Assembly: GCA_015654715.1 (NCBI GenBank)
Contig: JAATGK010000319.1
Coordinates: 1 to 8,123, forward strand
Direction of reading: 5' to 3'
Length of the DNA: 8,123 nt
Source of the DNA: Alphaproteobacteria bacterium
Lineage (GTDB): Bacteria; Pseudomonadota; Alphaproteobacteria; Micropepsales; Micropepsaceae
How positions within the stretch are numbered: the first letter of the stretch is position 1; every line of letters begins with the position of its first letter. A program made the translations under genes and the position numbers. Below, one piece after another: positions 6,796 to 8,123 of the stretch. The notes below the pieces were generated by a model that was not told the DNA's origin, made no database searches, and saw nothing but the letters and a program-made list of their open reading frames with translations.

Positions 6796-7461
6796 ATGGC
6801 AGTCATCGAAATCTTCTCGAAAGCCACCTGCGGTTGGGCCGAACGCGTCTATGCGGCGCTGGAGATCAAGCAGGTCCCTTATCGCATCATTCCGTCATGT
6901 GATCGTTCAGGAACCAAAACGCCTGAGTTTCAAGCCCTCACCGCCGAAGCGCGAACACCGACCGTGCGTGTTGGCAACCTTGTCTTCTACGAATCTTCGG
7001 TCATCATCGAGTTTATCGAGGAGGCCCATCCTGCGCCGCCACTGTTTCCCGCCGATCCGGGATTACGGGCACTGGCCCGCTTGGGGATTCGCTATTGTGA
7101 TCTGACGTTGATTCCGGCGTTGACGCCGTTGCTGCCGGACCGGGAAAAAGCGGAGCGGGAAGCCGGGCGTGAAGCGCTGGCCTGCGGACTCGAGCGGCTC
7201 TCGACCTGGGAATATTCCGGCCGCGGCCCGGAACCGTTTTGGAATGGCGCTTCCATCGGGCTGGTCGATCTTGTCTTCCATACGTTTTTCTCGGCGCTGA
7301 CCCGGGTCGGTGAATTGTCGGACGTGCCGCTGCCGGATCTCGACCCCGTGCTGCAAGCCTGGCGGGACGCCACCGCGGCGCATCCAGCGGTTCGCAAGGC
7401 CGAAGCGGTGGCGGCTTCGATTCCGTTTGCACCCGACGTCGTGCGTCGCGAGGTCTTGTGA
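6796..7461 (+). CDS. Glutathione S-transferase-like protein
   Basis: A 221-aa cytosolic protein of the GST fold: an N-terminal thioredoxin-like domain that binds glutathione (about 1-78) and a helical C-terminal substrate domain (about 88-205). Strand 1 leads into S8-K-A-T-C12-G-W-A-E-R17, at the position where Omega/Beta-type enzymes have a CPFAER-like motif with catalytic Cys. This suggests thiol chemistry (reduction, deglutathionylation, ether or halogen cleavage) more than simple conjugation. The cis-proline is in TPTV (Pro55), and Y65-E-S-S68 followed by VIIEFIEE is the glutathione gamma-glutamyl contact. The N-capping region of the C-terminal domain is S153-IGLVD158. The gene begins 6 bases after the symporter stop, with AGG at 6782-6784 as a distant ribosome site, and overlaps the following gene. 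Its place in a transport operon points to processing of the imported compound. A structural role without enzyme activity cannot be excluded. Confidence 0.85.
   Translation: MAVIEIFSKATCGWAERVYAALEIKQVPYRIIPSCDRSGTKTPEFQALTAEARTPTVRVGNLVFYESSVIIEFIEEAHPAPPLFPADPGLRALARLGIRYCDLTLIPALTPLLPDREKAEREAGREALACGLERLSTWEYSGRGPEPFWNGASIGLVDLVFHTFFSALTRVGELSDVPLPDLDPVLQAWRDATAAHPAVRKAEAVAASIPFAPDVVRREVL
7450..7453 (+). promoter_or_regulatory. Ribosome-binding site fixing the cyclophilin start
   Basis: GAGG at 7450-7453 is 7 bases before the ATG at 7461 but only 4 before an adjacent GTG at 7458. This supports the ATG start and a TGATG overlap with the preceding gene. Confidence 0.5.
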
Positions 7462-8003
7462 TGGCGAAGGTCAGTTTCGAAACCGAATATGGCAACATCG
7501 TCGTCGAATTGGACGCCGAGCGAGCACCGAAAACCGCCGCTCACTTTGCGCGTCTGGTTGAAGGCGATTATCTTCACGATGCCTCCTTCTATCGCGTCGT
7601 GCGGTCATCGGGACAGTCCGGTGTGCCCCCGACGATCGACATCATCCAAGGCGGCGTTGGCTGGGAGCGTTGGGAAGCGTTGCCCGATGTCGAGCATGAA
7701 CCGACCTCGGTGACGGGCCTGCGCCATCGCGACGGCACGATTTCGTTGGCGCGATCGGTGGAGAAGAACGCGACCAGCGAATTCTTCATCTGCATCGGCG
7801 ACCAACCGCAGCTCGACGCGGGCGCTCAGCTCGGTCCGGCGTCCATCGGCTTTGCGGCCTTTGGCCAAGTGTGTGCCGGCATGGATGTCGTGCGCCGCGT
7901 TCAGGCGCTTGCCGTAAGTGCTGAAGCGCCTGGCGGCGACGCACGGTTTCGGGATCAGTTTCTCACATCGCCAGTGCCGATACGGCTGAAGTGCTTACGA
8001 TAA
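7461..8003 (+). CDS. Cyclophilin-type peptidyl-prolyl cis-trans isomerase
   Basis: A 180-aa cyclophilin that catalyses cis-trans isomerisation of X-Pro bonds. No signal peptide is visible, so it should act in the cytoplasm. Family motifs occur in order: TEYGNIVVELDAERAPKTAAHF (8-29), then FYR45-VV (the catalytic Arg in the FHR position), IIQ63-GG, GTISLARS (92-99), SEFFI (106-110, with Glu where most have Gln in SQFFI) and FGQVCAGMDVV (134-144). Between FYR and IIQGG there are about 10 more residues than in short bacterial PpiB proteins (R45 to Q63), carrying a Ser/Gly/Pro-rich loop. Such a loop appears in a divergent proteobacterial cyclophilin subgroup, from memory. Start ATG 7461 overlaps the GST stop (TGATG), so translation is probably coupled. 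Why a folding catalyst belongs to a transport/GST operon is unclear; it may assist operon proteins or have acquired another role. Confidence 0.9.
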   Translation: MAKVSFETEYGNIVVELDAERAPKTAAHFARLVEGDYLHDASFYRVVRSSGQSGVPPTIDIIQGGVGWERWEALPDVEHEPTSVTGLRHRDGTISLARSVEKNATSEFFICIGDQPQLDAGAQLGPASIGFAAFGQVCAGMDVVRRVQALAVSAEAPGGDARFRDQFLTSPVPIRLKCLR

Positions 8004-8123
8004 TTAGAGTGTTAATCGCAAAGCGCGTGCCAGGCTGTTCTTTCCGCCGCCGCATACCGCGGACCAAATCCCCTTGAGCAGACCTTTGCCAGGATCAGGT
8101 ACGGGATGCGTGCGGCTCAAGAA
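8004..8123 (-). CDS. Possible 3' end of a convergent gene (partial, uncertain)
   Basis: Reading the minus strand from the right edge, one frame stays open for 39 codons and ends with TAA at 8006-8004, immediately next to the cyclophilin stop. The tail reads ...SLARALRLTL. A second minus frame is also open for about 34 codons, so coding is not proved. I do not recognise the peptide. No terminator hairpin is visible between the two converging stops. If it is not coding, this 120-base stretch is simply intergenic. Confidence 0.2.
   Translation of the reverse strand, partial: FLSRTHPVPDPGKGLLKGIWSAVCGGGKNSLARALRLTL

Noticed and set aside
7458..7460. GTG at 7458 as the cyclophilin start
   Set aside because: GAGG is only 4 bases away, too close, while the next codon, ATG at 7461, has ideal 7-base spacing.
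1..8123. Mobile elements, tRNA or rRNA genes, CRISPR arrays, phage genes
   Set aside because: No transposase, integrase, terminal inverted repeats, regularly spaced repeats or tRNA-like cloverleaf was recognised by eye on either strand.

Overview
This window comes from a Gram-negative, TonB-receptor-rich proteobacterium. Two TonB-dependent outer-membrane receptors lie within 8 kb, with a secreted phytase-like/esterase-like protein and a GPH-type sugar/glycoside symporter. The style resembles sphingomonads or xanthomonad/nevskiale-type gammaproteobacteria, but I cannot fix the taxon from sequence alone. No RNA genes, CRISPR arrays, transposases or integrases were seen.

Left block (1-2097, + strand, very G+C-rich). 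The 3' end of a TonB-dependent receptor runs in from the left edge. Four bases later comes a secreted 491-aa protein of the 'esterase-like activity of phytase' family. The pair looks like an outer-membrane import module with a periplasmic or exported companion, possibly for organic phosphate or ester substrates.

Regulatory block (2098-3161). A TetR-family repressor is encoded on the minus strand, convergent with the phytase-like gene and divergent from the next receptor. The 274-bp divergent intergenic region is strongly A+T-rich. It contains a perfect 8-2-8 palindrome (2920-2937) that is an excellent TetR operator candidate, other inverted repeats, and a 16-codon leader ORF whose stop overlaps the receptor start codon (ATGA).

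Right block (3162-8003, + strand). A complete 735-aa TonB-dependent receptor is followed by a strong GC hairpin (5380-5404), then three tightly packed genes: a GPH-family MFS symporter (TTG start), a glutathione S-transferase-like protein with a Cys at the usual active-site position, and a cyclophilin-type peptidyl-prolyl isomerase whose start overlaps the GST stop (TGATG). The order suggests a TetR-controlled uptake locus: receptor across the outer membrane, symporter across the inner membrane, then intracellular processing by the GST-like enzyme. The cyclophilin's role is not obvious. No catabolic hydrolase is in view, so the substrate is unknown. The last 120 bases may hold the 3' end of a convergent gene on the minus strand, but this is weakly supported.
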